Positions 7,185 through 14,683 of a stretch of 20,778 nt of DNA are shown here, piece after piece (within the stretch, counting starts at the first letter, position 1; each line of letters begins with the position of its first letter). This stretch comes from Atopobiaceae bacterium UBA7016 (GTDB lineage Bacteria; Actinomycetota; Coriobacteriia; Coriobacteriales; Atopobiaceae). The translations under genes were made by a program, and so were the position numbers. The notes beneath the pieces are model-generated. The model had not been told where the DNA came from, searched no databases, and saw only the letters and a program-made list of their open reading frames with translations. The stretch is from the NCBI GenBank assembly GCA_002449555.1, contig DJXA01000199.1, positions 7,871 through 28,648 of the forward strand, given 5' to 3'.

Positions 7185-8651
7185 CTATCCCAGCTCGGCG
7201 AGGGCGAGGTTCTGGCGCAGCTCGGCCAGGCCCGGCTCGAGGCCCACGGGATAAACCTGCGGGTTGAGGAAGCGGCGAATGGCCGGGTCAAGGTGCATCA
7301 CGGCATCGCGGCAACGGGCCTTCGCCGTCTGGATGACCTCGGGCTCGCCCACGCGCTCACCGTCCTTGACCAGCGGCACCAGCATCTCGGCGTAGTCGCG
7401 GCCAGAGAGGTCGTAGGTTGCCAGTGGGTCGAGGACATCCACCATCTTGGTCGAGCCCTCGCGCGCGACGTCGTCCACCACGATCATGTCACCGATGGGG
7501 CAGCCGACCTCGTCGTAGTAGCGGCGGATGTGCTGCACGCCGGGAATGGTGCGCTTGTAGAACTGCTCGGAGAGCTTCATCACCGGACGCCACGACTCCT
7601 CGCCGCTCGCACGCGTGGCGGACAGCTTGTAGACGCCGCCCAGCGACGGCTGCGGGTCGCAGGTGGCAAGCTTGGTGCCCACGCCAAACGAGTCGATGGG
7701 CGCGCCCTGCGCAAAGAGCGACTGGATGGTGTACTCGTCGAGGTCGTTCGACACCGAAATCTTGACGTAGGGCAGCCCCGCCTCGTCGAAGGCCTTGCGC
7801 GTCTCCTTGGAAAGCTTGGCGAGGTCTCCGGAGTCGATGCGGATGGCCGCGAGGCGCTCGCCACGGGCCTCCATCTCCTTGGCGACCGTGATGGCGTTCT
7901 TGATGCCCTGATGCACGTCGTAGGTGTCGAGCAAGAACACGCAGTTCTTGGGACTCGACGCAGCGAAGGCGCGAAACGCGTCCACCTCGGTGGGGAACGC
8001 CATCACCCACGAGTGCGCGTGGGTGCCGAAGACGGGAATGCCGTAGATGCGGCCGGCAAGCACGTTGGAGGTGTTGGTGGCACCACCGATGTAGGAGGCG
8101 CGCGCCACGGCCAGGCCGCCATCGGGGCCCTGGGCACGACGCAGGCCAAAGTCGCTCACCGGATGGCCCTCGGCCGCATAGACCACGCGCGCCGTCTTGG
8201 TGGCAACCAGTGTCTGGAAGTTGACGAGGTTCAGCAGGGCGGTCTCAAGCAGCTGGCAGTCGATGACGGGGCCCGTCACGCGCACCATGGGCTCGCGCGC
8301 GAAGACCACCTCGCCCTCGGGGATGGCGCTGATGGAGACCCGCATGCGGAAGTCGCGCAGGTAGTCAAGGAAGCCCTGCTTGAACATGGGGCCGCCGCCC
8401 GGCGCCTGCAAGGACGCGAGATAGGCGATGGACTCCTCGTCAAAGTGGAAGCTCTCCACCAGCTCGGCCACCTGGCCCATGCCGCAGGCGATGGCGTAGC
8501 CGCCGTCGAAGGGCGCGTCGCGGAAGAACACGTTGAAGCACCCCTCCACGTCGATGAGCCCTGACTCCCAGAAGCCCTGGGCCATCGTGAGCTCGTACAG
8601 ATCGGTGTTAAGCGCAACGTCGGTAGGCTTGGTCTGATCGGTCAGTGCCAT
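7185..8651 (-). CDS. pncB: Nicotinate phosphoribosyltransferase
   Basis: Makes nicotinate mononucleotide from nicotinate and PRPP with ATP hydrolysis, the entry step of the Preiss-Handler NAD salvage route; cytoplasmic. Its 488 residues fit the long bacterial form. The N-terminus ALNTDLYELTMAQGFW (13-28) is characteristic. Further family motifs are FGLRRAQGPDG (168-178), FGTHAHSW (208-215, carrying the His region expected to be phosphorylated), IDSGDL (272-277) and FGVGTKL (322-328), which belong to the phosphate- and PRPP-binding TIM barrel. ATG at 8651 has AAGGAG about 8 nt upstream, whereas the 50-residue upstream extension has none. It is divergent from the amidotransferase gene, with 209 nt between them, and directly followed by a palindrome. 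Confidence 0.95.
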   Translation of the reverse strand: MALTDQTKPTDVALNTDLYELTMAQGFWESGLIDVEGCFNVFFRDAPFDGGYAIACGMGQVAELVESFHFDEESIAYLASLQAPGGGPMFKQGFLDYLRDFRMRVSISAIPEGEVVFAREPMVRVTGPVIDCQLLETALLNLVNFQTLVATKTARVVYAAEGHPVSDFGLRRAQGPDGGLAVARASYIGGATNTSNVLAGRIYGIPVFGTHAHSWVMAFPTEVDAFRAFAASSPKNCVFLLDTYDVHQGIKNAITVAKEMEARGERLAAIRIDSGDLAKLSKETRKAFDEAGLPYVKISVSNDLDEYTIQSLFAQGAPIDSFGVGTKLATCDPQPSLGGVYKLSATRASGEESWRPVMKLSEQFYKRTIPGVQHIRRYYDEVGCPIGDMIVVDDVAREGSTKMVDVLDPLATYDLSGRDYAEMLVPLVKDGERVGEPEVIQTAKARCRDAVMHLDPAIRRFLNPQVYPVGLEPGLAELRQNLALAELG

Positions 8652-8765
8652 GCTGCTACTCCTTATGACAGGGCCACGTGGACCTGCATGCTGATTCTTG
8701 TCGCATAGCAGAGTACCACTACAGCCCGTCTGTGGCCCAACCGTTACGCGGCTCGTTTCAGGAAT

Positions 8766-8795
8766 GACAAATTGCGCAGTATTCAAACATTTGTC
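8766..8795. promoter_or_regulatory. Inverted repeat in the pncB/amidotransferase divergent region
   Basis: GACAAAT (8766-8772) and ATTTGTC (8789-8795) form a 7-bp inverted repeat with a 16-nt spacer. On the minus strand TTGTCA here could serve as a -35 for pncB, but no good -10 follows at the right distance. It could be an operator for either divergent gene. The rest of 8652-8860 shows no convincing promoter. Confidence 0.25.
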
Positions 8796-8860
8796 CCGCA
8801 AGGTGGCGCTCTTACGCTATTCTGTGCAAAAGAAACGTTTTTTATTCCTTTGGAGTATCG

Positions 8861-9625
8861 ATGGCGAACCAGGCAGATGCGCGCAAGACGAGAGAGGTAC
8901 GCCCCCGTCCTCTTATTGGCATCTGTTCACGCCCCGGCTATGAGGGCGGAGAGATCTCGGCCATCGGTACCACCTATGCCGACGCCATCCAAGAGGCCGG
9001 CGGCATTCCGGTAGCCCTCCCCTTTGGCTTTGGCGTAGCTGCCATCGCGCGAGAGATCATCGAGCGCATGGACGGCCTGTTGCTGACGGGTGGCGGAGAC
9101 ATCTCGCCTGACGCGTTTGGCGGAAGCCCGTACGCGGAGGGCTGCGCCGCCAAGATCTCGTTCATGAGCGCCGAGCGCGACGTCTTTGAGTGGGCCGCCG
9201 TACGCGCTGCCTGGGAGCTTGACCTCCCCTGCCTGGGCATCTGCCGCGGCATGCAGGTCATGAACGTCTCGTTTGGCGGAACGCTCGTGCGCGACATCTC
9301 CGAGCTGGGCGGCAACCGCATCGATCACGCCTGCTTCCAGCGCGGCACCGAGGCCATCCATCCCGTGCACATCGAGCGCGACACGCAGCTCTGCAACATC
9401 CTGGGCACCGAGGAGCTCTTCGTTAACTCCATGCACCACCAGGCCGTGCGCGACGCGGCACGCGGTGCACAGATCACCGCATGGGCTCCGGACGGCACGC
9501 CCGAGGGCCTCGAGTTTCCCAGCAGGAGCTTCTTCGTGGGCGTGCAGTGGCATCCCGAGCAGATTCGCAACACGCCGCAGCTCTTTGAGGCGTTTGTCGA
9601 CGCAGCACACGCCAACATGGTGTAA
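8861..9625 (+). CDS. Class-I glutamine amidotransferase-like hydrolase (peptidase C26, PuuD-like)
   Basis: The 254 residues form a single triad-type amidotransferase domain, with no synthetase partner fused or adjacent. The nucleophile is C128 in CLGICRGMQ, and the His/Glu pair is H231/E233 in VQWHPEQ. LLLTGGGDISP (73-83) and MHHQAV (191-196) are typical of the gamma-glutamyl-GABA hydrolase/PuuD group, which cleaves gamma-glutamyl amides. The true substrate is unknown; there are no putrescine-utilisation genes in the window. GGAG lies just before the ATG, and the gene is convergent with the dGTPase. Confidence 0.88.
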   Translation: MANQADARKTREVRPRPLIGICSRPGYEGGEISAIGTTYADAIQEAGGIPVALPFGFGVAAIAREIIERMDGLLLTGGGDISPDAFGGSPYAEGCAAKISFMSAERDVFEWAAVRAAWELDLPCLGICRGMQVMNVSFGGTLVRDISELGGNRIDHACFQRGTEAIHPVHIERDTQLCNILGTEELFVNSMHHQAVRDAARGAQITAWAPDGTPEGLEFPSRSFFVGVQWHPEQIRNTPQLFEAFVDAAHANMV

Positions 9626-9629
9626 GGCT

Positions 9630-9656
9630 TGCGGTTCGGGGAGCACCCCATCCGCA
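9630..9656. terminator. Hairpin between two convergent genes
   Basis: TGCGG/CCGCA encloses GGGG-AGCA-CCCC in the 38 nt between the amidotransferase and dGTPase stops. It is placed for bidirectional termination but lacks a T-run on both strands. Confidence 0.45.
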
Positions 9657-9663
9657 TAGGCGC

Positions 9664-10887
9664 TTAGAAGTGCCGGTAGGCCGGGAAGATGTCCGCCATC
9701 TGGGGATAGAGCAAGCGCGCATACGCCACGAAGTAGTCGTCAGTCATGGATGACAGGTAGTCGACCACGGTGAGGTCGAGGTCATCCTGCCAGCGATAGG
9801 CGCGCCCGTAGTATGAGAGCCACTCCGAAACCACGCGCACATGATGGCGAAAGACCGGAGCGTCTTCGCGACCAGCGGCCAGGTCGTCAAGAATCTGCAG
9901 GTACATCATGCCGAAGACCTCGCGGATCTCGGCCGAGAAGTTGCCGTTGACCTCGGCGGCCCCATAGATCTTCTGGTAGTTCTCCCGCTTGGCGCGCGCC
10001 ATCTCGCCAAACGCCTGCTCGCTCATCTGCAGGCGCGGCTTGCCCAGGCTGTGCTCGACCACGTCCGCCACAAACGCCGCGAGCGCCCACGAGTTATAGG
10101 CACCGCCCAGGCCGTCTGCGAAGTCATTCTCGCCGCAGATGCCCGCACGAATGGCGTCCTGACGGTCTTTGCCCACGTAAGCAATGATGTCTGCCACCCG
10201 CACGCAGCACCCCTCGAGCGTCATGGGGCGAAGGCGCGAGATGGCCTCGTCCCCCTGCGCCCAGCAGCGGTCAACAACGCGGTCAAACGTGTCGAAGTCC
10301 TTAAGGCCGCTCGTCTCAAAGACCTGCTGCTCAAACTCGCCGTTGTGGCAGATGACGCCGTCAAGCGTCTGCAGGCTGAGGTTGCGCCCGCCCATCACGT
10401 CAAGCACACGCACGCTCTGCACGTTGTGGAAGAACCAGCGCCCCGTACGCTCGTGATAGATGTCGTTGAGGAAGCGCTCCCCCGCGTGCCCAAACGGGGT
10501 GTGGCCGATATCGTGCCCCAAGGCGATAGCGTCAATGAGGTCGAGGTTAAGGCCCAGCGCGCGGCCAATGTCGCGCGCCACGCGGCTGACGAGCTGAACG
10601 TGCAGGCCCCTGCGGCAGAGGTCGTCGTTTGCCCTGAACGAGAAGACCTGGGTCTTTCCCGCAAGGCGGTTGTAGGCCGGCATGTGCATGATCTTCTCGG
10701 CATCACGCACGAACGCGGGACGAAGCGGCGTGTCCTGGTCGCGCTCTGATACGCGCCGGATGGCCGCCAGGTCGTGGCAGGCAAAGGGGCTCATCTCACC
10801 CGCGCGATAGCGCTTGACCTCGCGCTCCGCCTGCGCGGAAAGCGCACAGCGCACATCAGGCGCAAGGGGGTTCACTCGTGCGGGCAT
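9664..10887 (-). CDS. dgt: Deoxyguanosinetriphosphate triphosphohydrolase-like HD protein
   Basis: HD-superfamily metal enzyme that splits dNTPs, typically dGTP, into nucleoside and tripolyphosphate; 407 residues. The metal ligands are visible as H96 in LHVQLVSRVAR and H125-D126 in LGHDIGHTPFGHAGE, with a later Asp in RVADIIAYVGKD. YNRLAGKTQVF (72-82) and HNGEFEQQ (181-188) are also typical. The start is MPARVNP, with GAGAGGAG upstream, rather than the ATG 15 nt earlier. It lies 84 nt after the esterase/GNAT gene with no terminator in the gap, so they may be co-transcribed. Confidence 0.92.
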   Translation of the reverse strand: MPARVNPLAPDVRCALSAQAEREVKRYRAGEMSPFACHDLAAIRRVSERDQDTPLRPAFVRDAEKIMHMPAYNRLAGKTQVFSFRANDDLCRRGLHVQLVSRVARDIGRALGLNLDLIDAIALGHDIGHTPFGHAGERFLNDIYHERTGRWFFHNVQSVRVLDVMGGRNLSLQTLDGVICHNGEFEQQVFETSGLKDFDTFDRVVDRCWAQGDEAISRLRPMTLEGCCVRVADIIAYVGKDRQDAIRAGICGENDFADGLGGAYNSWALAAFVADVVEHSLGKPRLQMSEQAFGEMARAKRENYQKIYGAAEVNGNFSAEIREVFGMMYLQILDDLAAGREDAPVFRHHVRVVSEWLSYYGRAYRWQDDLDLTVVDYLSSMTDDYFVAYARLLYPQMADIFPAYRHF

Positions 10888-10971
10888 GAAAGCTCCTCTC
10901 ATCCGTAATCTGCCTCATCGTATCGTTGCGACCGGACAGAAACGCCCCATCCTATAGATGTCACCTAGGGT

Positions 10972-12822
10972 TTACTCGTTCTTGCACAGAAAGAGCTGCT
11001 CGTCCACCGCGGTGATCGTCATATTGAGCTTGCGCTGCAACGCAAGCGAGGCCTCGTTTTCGGCAAACACCTCGACCCACGGCGTTTGGCCTCGGTCAAG
11101 GGCCTGGTTGATTTTGGTTGCCTCAAGCGCGCGGCCCCAGCCCTTGCCGCGATGTCCCTCGAACACCTCCAAGAGGCCGATGGCCCCTTCGGGATGCTCG
11201 CCAATGAAGCCCACGAGCTCGTCGTCCTCGAAGGCGCCGAAGAAGTCTCCCCTGCTCAGCGCCGCAAGCAAGAGGTCGGGAGTCACGTATTGCGGGTGGC
11301 TGTAGTGCGCAAGCACCACGTCGGCATACGACTCGTCGAGCACGCGGATGTCCCTGCTCGCGGCGACGCGCACGCGTGACTTGCGACGGTAGAAGGCCGT
11401 GTAGAACGGCTCGCGGATGTGAAGGTCCAGCGAGCGCTCGAGCCCGTCGGTAAGCGAAGGCTCGAAGATGCCCACCGTCAGCGCGTCAACCAGCATGGTG
11501 GCCACGGCGTTTCCGTGCTCCACGTCGCTTGCCCAAATAAAGGCCTGGTCATTGCCTATATCCAGCACCACGCACCCATCGTCCGCATAAAGCGTGGTGC
11601 CAATACCGCGCCGAAGCGCCTCGGCAAGCGGCAGCGTCTGCACAGGCGCATGCGCGAGGACGCGCAGCGCGTCGGCCCGAAGCGTCGCCTCGTCACGATC
11701 GGCACCCACCTGCATCACCACGGCAAGACGATGCGCCACCTGCGACGCCCCCTCTGCGCTGGGATGCTCATATCCATCGGCGAGAACCGACGGGTCATGG
11801 TCAATCAGGCGAAGTCCATCCACCGGCACCATCTGGTCGTGCACCGCCACGTTTGCCTCGATCATCGAGGGGACTCGCTGCCAGCAGCTCATACGGTGCG
11901 AAGGCCACGCCTGCTCGTCATGCCAGAGGGGCGTGCACACATAAGTGGGCACCTCAGGCCAGAGGCGCGTCACCTCCATAAGGTAGGTACGGATGTCGCG
12001 CGCGGTAGGACGATGCCGGCACGGCTCGTAGCGGTAGTTCTCGCCCAGCGCCACGACCACCACGGAGGGGTTGACGAGCGAAGCGAGGCCGAAGAGGGTC
12101 CCCGGCTGAAAGATCTGCCCGCCCAGGCCCTGATTGACCAGGTCAAGTCCCAGCTGCTCGGAAAGGAGCGAGGGCCAAGCAAGCGCCGGGTCTCCGGTCA
12201 CGAATCCCTGCGCGATGGAGTCGCCGATGACCAAGAGCTGCTCACGGGGTTGGGTCGCCTCGATGGCGGTGCCGTTGCCCCAGACGCTTCTGACGGCGCA
12301 GCCCCTCAGCGCGGGAAGCCACACGCGCACGTGATGCGTATCGCCAAAGCCAGGCAACATGACAAGCCCCGGAAGCGGCGCCTGGTTTGGATCATCCAGC
12401 TCGAAGCGCACGATGGCCTCGCGTGTATCGGGCATCACGCACGCAAGGTGCCGGCCGTCGACCGTGGCCGAGACGCCGTCAAGCGGCTCGTCACCCTCTT
12501 CCCGTATCGGGTCAAGCACGGACTTCGTGCCGGTTGGCTCCACGTCCAGCAGCACCTCGAGGGCGATTTCCGTAGAGTCGGTCTGGAAGTCGAGCGTGAT
12601 TCCCGCGGTGCACCGAGCCATCTGGCGAAAGAGGCCCGGGTGCCACGCATGGCATGAACCCATGGTGCGGACTTGGTCTGCCGAGAAGCGCCACGGGCGC
12701 TTCCAGCCACCGGGCTCGTCGGCAATGCGTACGCACCCACGCAACAAGCTCGCCGCCGAGACGCGGACAAGCTGCCCCTCGTCCACGCCGCGATCAAGTG
12801 CCTCTTTGGTATCTGCGGGCAT
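10972..12822 (-). CDS. SGNH/GDSL esterase fused to a GNAT acetyltransferase
   Basis: Two enzymes in one chain of 616 residues. Residues about 20-190 look like the beta-sandwich that precedes the catalytic domain in some carbohydrate esterases. The SGNH domain follows at about 194-372: block I VIGDSIAQG (198-206, nucleophile S202), block II Gly in GLGGQ, block III VVVALGENYR (N262 oxyanion), block V DGYEHPSAEG (H353). Residues about 375-616 form a GNAT region: a degenerate first half (TTLYADDGCVVLDIGNDQAF), then a canonical half with DELVGFIGEHPEGAIGLLEV and the acetyl-CoA loop HRGKGWGRAL (557-566), ending ENEASLALQRKLNM. No signal peptide, so cytoplasmic. It may remove and add acyl groups on a related, unknown substrate. 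ATG at 12822 is preferred over TTG at 12840, which lacks a ribosome site; it starts 10 nt after the upstream stop. Confidence 0.85.
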   Translation of the reverse strand: MPADTKEALDRGVDEGQLVRVSAASLLRGCVRIADEPGGWKRPWRFSADQVRTMGSCHAWHPGLFRQMARCTAGITLDFQTDSTEIALEVLLDVEPTGTKSVLDPIREEGDEPLDGVSATVDGRHLACVMPDTREAIVRFELDDPNQAPLPGLVMLPGFGDTHHVRVWLPALRGCAVRSVWGNGTAIEATQPREQLLVIGDSIAQGFVTGDPALAWPSLLSEQLGLDLVNQGLGGQIFQPGTLFGLASLVNPSVVVVALGENYRYEPCRHRPTARDIRTYLMEVTRLWPEVPTYVCTPLWHDEQAWPSHRMSCWQRVPSMIEANVAVHDQMVPVDGLRLIDHDPSVLADGYEHPSAEGASQVAHRLAVVMQVGADRDEATLRADALRVLAHAPVQTLPLAEALRRGIGTTLYADDGCVVLDIGNDQAFIWASDVEHGNAVATMLVDALTVGIFEPSLTDGLERSLDLHIREPFYTAFYRRKSRVRVAASRDIRVLDESYADVVLAHYSHPQYVTPDLLLAALSRGDFFGAFEDDELVGFIGEHPEGAIGLLEVFEGHRGKGWGRALEATKINQALDRGQTPWVEVFAENEASLALQRKLNMTITAVDEQLFLCKNE

Positions 12823-12832
12823 GAATCCAGGC

Positions 12833-13144
12833 CTATCCAAATACGGTCATGAGCAAGACAATCAGCGCCACCGCGGCAATGCCTATCAGCACGACCTTCT
12901 GCCCAACCGGCATGTTTAGGTCCTCGTCGGGCTCCATCAGCTTGGCGTTGCGCTCGCGGATCGCGCGGTCACGCGCATCCTGCTCGCTCTCGCGCTGTAT
13001 GCGCTCGCGCTCCGCCTTGAGACGGGCGAGCTCAGCGCGCTCGCGGCGTGCCTGCTCCAGCTCCTCGCGCTCGGCGCGTTCTGCCCGCAGCGCCTCAAGC
13101 TCTGCGCGCTCCTCGTCGCTCAGCGGTGCGTCGGATGTAGCCAT
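12833..13144 (-). CDS. Small coiled-coil protein with C-terminal membrane anchor
   Basis: No family recognised; 103 residues. Residues about 8-72 are dense in Glu, Arg and Ala with heptad-like spacing (EERAELEALRAERAEREELE), a probable long coiled coil. PDEDLNMPVGQK then leads to one C-terminal hydrophobic helix (VVLIGIAAVALIVLLMTVFG), so the protein looks tail-anchored with its coiled coil in the cytoplasm. AAGGAG sits 5 nt before the ATG. The next gene, the esterase/GNAT fusion, starts 10 nt after this stop, suggesting coupled translation. Confidence 0.8.
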   Translation of the reverse strand: MATSDAPLSDEERAELEALRAERAEREELEQARRERAELARLKAERERIQRESEQDARDRAIRERNAKLMEPDEDLNMPVGQKVVLIGIAAVALIVLLMTVFG

Positions 13145-13162
13145 GGACTCTCCTTATGCTGC

Positions 13163-13181
13163 GTGGGATGGGTTATCCCAC
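13163..13181. repeat. Short perfect hairpin upstream of the coiled-coil gene
   Basis: GTGGGAT and ATCCCAC form a 7-bp stem with a 5-nt loop in the 73-nt gap between the radical SAM stop and the coiled-coil gene. There is no T-run. It could be a weak terminator or an operator. Confidence 0.3.
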
Positions 13182-13217
13182 CTGCTTGTTGTCAGTGAAG
13201 CGCGCGGCGCCCCTGCG

Positions 13218-14192
13218 CTAGTGTACCCCAGGGTTTGTCGCGTCTTCCGCCGCGAGCACACCCGTCGCATCAAATGCAGGAACGAAACTCTCCGAAACCG
13301 TGCCGCCCTGCTGCCACCACATGCGGTCAAAGCCCAGCTCGTCCGCATGGTCAAGCACGGCCTCGTACTCCTCGTTCGTGACTCCGCGGGCGAGGTCACC
13401 CCCGCGAAGCCGGCACCGATCATTGGGCGTGTACTGGTTCATCACCGAGAGGTCCACCTCGTTGCAGCACAGCTCCCAGACACGGTCGAGCACAGCGCAT
13501 GAGTCGTCCACGTGCCCAGGCAATACCAGGTGCCGCACGACGATGCCCTTGAGAAGGCGCCCGGGCAGGCCGTCGGGGCCGTCAGGGTCTGCCCGCCTCC
13601 CGCCGTGGGCGCGCAGGGCATCGCGCATGACAGCAAGCGAGGCGTGCGCGAGCTCTGGGTAGTCGGGTGCCGCCGAAAGTGCGCCGGCAAGACGTGACGA
13701 CGCGTACTTGTAGTCGGTGAGCCACACGTCGACCACATCGGCGAGTGCCTCGACCAGCTCGGGTCGCTCATAGCCGGACGTGTTGCACACGATGGGGAGC
13801 GTCATGCCCTGTGCGCGGGCCATGTCCACGGCCTGAACCACGTGCGGCGCGTAGTGCAGCGGCGTCACCAGATTGATGTTGAGCGCCCCTTGGGCCTCAA
13901 GCTCGACCATCATCTGAGAAAGGCGCTCGGCCGTTACCTCAAGACCGAAGCCCTCCTGCGAAATCTCGTGGTTTTGGCAAAACACGCAGCGCAAGGGGCA
14001 GCCGGAGAAGAAGATGGCGCCGGATCCCGCCTCGCCTGAGATGGGCGGCTCCTCCCAGAAGTGCAGGGCTGCGCGCGCCACACGCAGCGTGGCCGTGGCA
14101 CCACAGATACCCGCCTTACCATCGAGGCGACGTGCGCCACACTTCCTTGGACAAAGCTCGCAATGCTCGTATGCGGACAACGACAGGTCCAT
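13218..14192 (-). CDS. Radical SAM protein of the PflX-like group
   Basis: The CxxxCxxC motif is C65-C69-C72 in SGCPLRCVFCQN, which ligates the 4Fe-4S cluster that cleaves S-adenosylmethionine. An N-terminal Cys cluster (C11, C14, C18, C30 in YEHCELCPRKCGARR and KAGICGA) and the NINLVTPLHYAPHV stretch point to the uncharacterised PflA-related group known as PflX (COG1313). Pyruvate formate-lyase activation is the nearest known chemistry, but no pfl gene is adjacent and the substrate of this group is unknown to me. ATG at 14192 has GGAGAGG upstream; 324 residues. Confidence 0.85.
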   Translation of the reverse strand: MDLSLSAYEHCELCPRKCGARRLDGKAGICGATATLRVARAALHFWEEPPISGEAGSGAIFFSGCPLRCVFCQNHEISQEGFGLEVTAERLSQMMVELEAQGALNINLVTPLHYAPHVVQAVDMARAQGMTLPIVCNTSGYERPELVEALADVVDVWLTDYKYASSRLAGALSAAPDYPELAHASLAVMRDALRAHGGRRADPDGPDGLPGRLLKGIVVRHLVLPGHVDDSCAVLDRVWELCCNEVDLSVMNQYTPNDRCRLRGGDLARGVTNEEYEAVLDHADELGFDRMWWQQGGTVSESFVPAFDATGVLAAEDATNPGVH

Positions 14193-14285
14193 CGGGCCCC
14201 CTCTCCTGAACCTGTACACCATATCACGCCCGCCCAGCGATACGAACGTTTCGCGCTGCTTGTGTGATGGTTCACCATTTTCCCG

Positions 14286-14314
14286 TTGACAGATTGGCCC
14301 GGTGCTGCGACAAT
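14286..14314 (+). promoter_or_regulatory. Promoter of the tRNA-Ala gene
   Basis: A perfect TTGACA (14286-14291) lies 17 nt before GACAAT (14309-14314). The predicted start is near 14321, 14 nt before the tRNA. Confidence 0.7.
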
Positions 14315-14334
14315 TGCTTCCGCGTTCAACACAC

Positions 14335-14410
14335 GGGGATGTAGCTCAGCTGGGAGAGCGCGGCGTTCGCAACGCCGAGGCCGAGGGTTCGAGCCCCTTC
14401 ATCTCCACCA
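14335..14410 (+). tRNA. tRNA-Ala (anticodon CGC)
   Basis: A 76-nt cloverleaf can be drawn in full. The acceptor GGGGATG pairs with CATCTCC and contains the G3-U70 wobble that is the identity element of tRNA-Ala. The D arm is GCTC/GAGC, the anticodon stem CGGCG/CGCCG with loop TTCGCAA (anticodon CGC, reading GCG), and the T arm GAGGG-TTCGAGC-CCCTT. The discriminator is A and CCA is encoded. Its last 21 bases, plus two A residues after CCA, recur downstream at 14563-14585. Confidence 0.97.
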
Positions 14411-14419
14411 AAACTTACG

Positions 14420-14448
14420 AGACGCTTCCAACCGGGAGCGTCTTTTTT
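14420..14448 (+). terminator. Intrinsic terminator of tRNA-Ala
   Basis: AGACGCTTCC and GGGAGCGTCT form a 10-bp stem with one G-U pair around AACC, followed by a six-T run. It starts 10 nt after the tRNA. Confidence 0.9.
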
Positions 14449-14452
14449 GTGC

Positions 14453-14585
14453 GTGGACATCGCTGAGGGGCTCGAACCCGCAAGGGCGGAAGCGCTCTGT
14501 GAGCGCTTCCGGGCGGAGCGCCGAAGGCCCGAAGCCGAAGAGCGTGGCCGCAGGCCACGCGGCGAGCCCCTTCATCTCCACCAAA
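14453..14585. repeat. Palindromic element flanked by tRNA 3'-end sequence
   Basis: The right edge (14563-14585) is an exact 23-nt copy of the tRNA-Ala 3' end, from the T loop through CCA plus two A. The left edge (14453-14479) is an inverted, diverged copy: AGGGGCTCGAACCC at 14466-14479 is the reverse complement of the tRNA T-arm, followed outward by an acceptor-like GTGGACATCG. Inside lie three hairpins: a perfect 10-bp stem with loop TGT (14488-14510), GGCG/CGCC (14512-14522), and a perfect 8-bp stem with loop GCA (14542-14560). The right edge is followed by its own terminator, repeating the tRNA-then-terminator layout. It could be a small repeat element that uses tRNA ends, or the decayed trace of recombination between tRNA copies. 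It cannot fold as a tRNA. Confidence 0.7.
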
Positions 14586-14590
14586 TGCTC

Positions 14591-14621
14591 CGGCGTCCTT
14601 TCAGCAAGGGCGCCGTTTTTT
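14591..14621 (+). terminator. Intrinsic terminator after the tRNA-end copy
   Basis: CGGCGTCCTT and AAGGGCGCCG form a 10-bp stem with one G-U pair and loop TCAGC, followed by six T. Its stem sequence differs from the terminator at 14420, so it is not a simple copy of it. Confidence 0.85.
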
Positions 14622-14629
14622 GTTTAAAT

Positions 14630-14671
14630 GCGAATGTTGACGAAAACGGGCCCTCCCATGTCAACATTCGC
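14630..14671. repeat. Perfect 12-bp inverted repeat
   Basis: GCGAATGTTGAC (14630-14641) and GTCAACATTCGC (14660-14671) flank an 18-nt spacer containing GGGCCC. No T-run follows on either strand, so it is unlikely to be an intrinsic terminator. It lies between the plus-strand terminator at 14591 and the end of the probable 6S RNA. Confidence 0.8.
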
Positions 14672-14683
14672 AATTGGGGGCAC

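Noticed and set aside
7173..8564. Plus-strand ORF opposite pncB
   Set aside because: It begins inside the palindrome and has no ribosome site or domain; pncB is unmistakable on the other strand.
11419..12657. Plus-strand ORF opposite the esterase/GNAT gene
   Set aside because: His/Arg-rich antisense shadow with no recognisable domain; the minus strand carries both enzyme motif sets.
14453..14585. A second complete tRNA gene
   Set aside because: Only the 3' end is copied; D arm and anticodon arm are absent on both strands.
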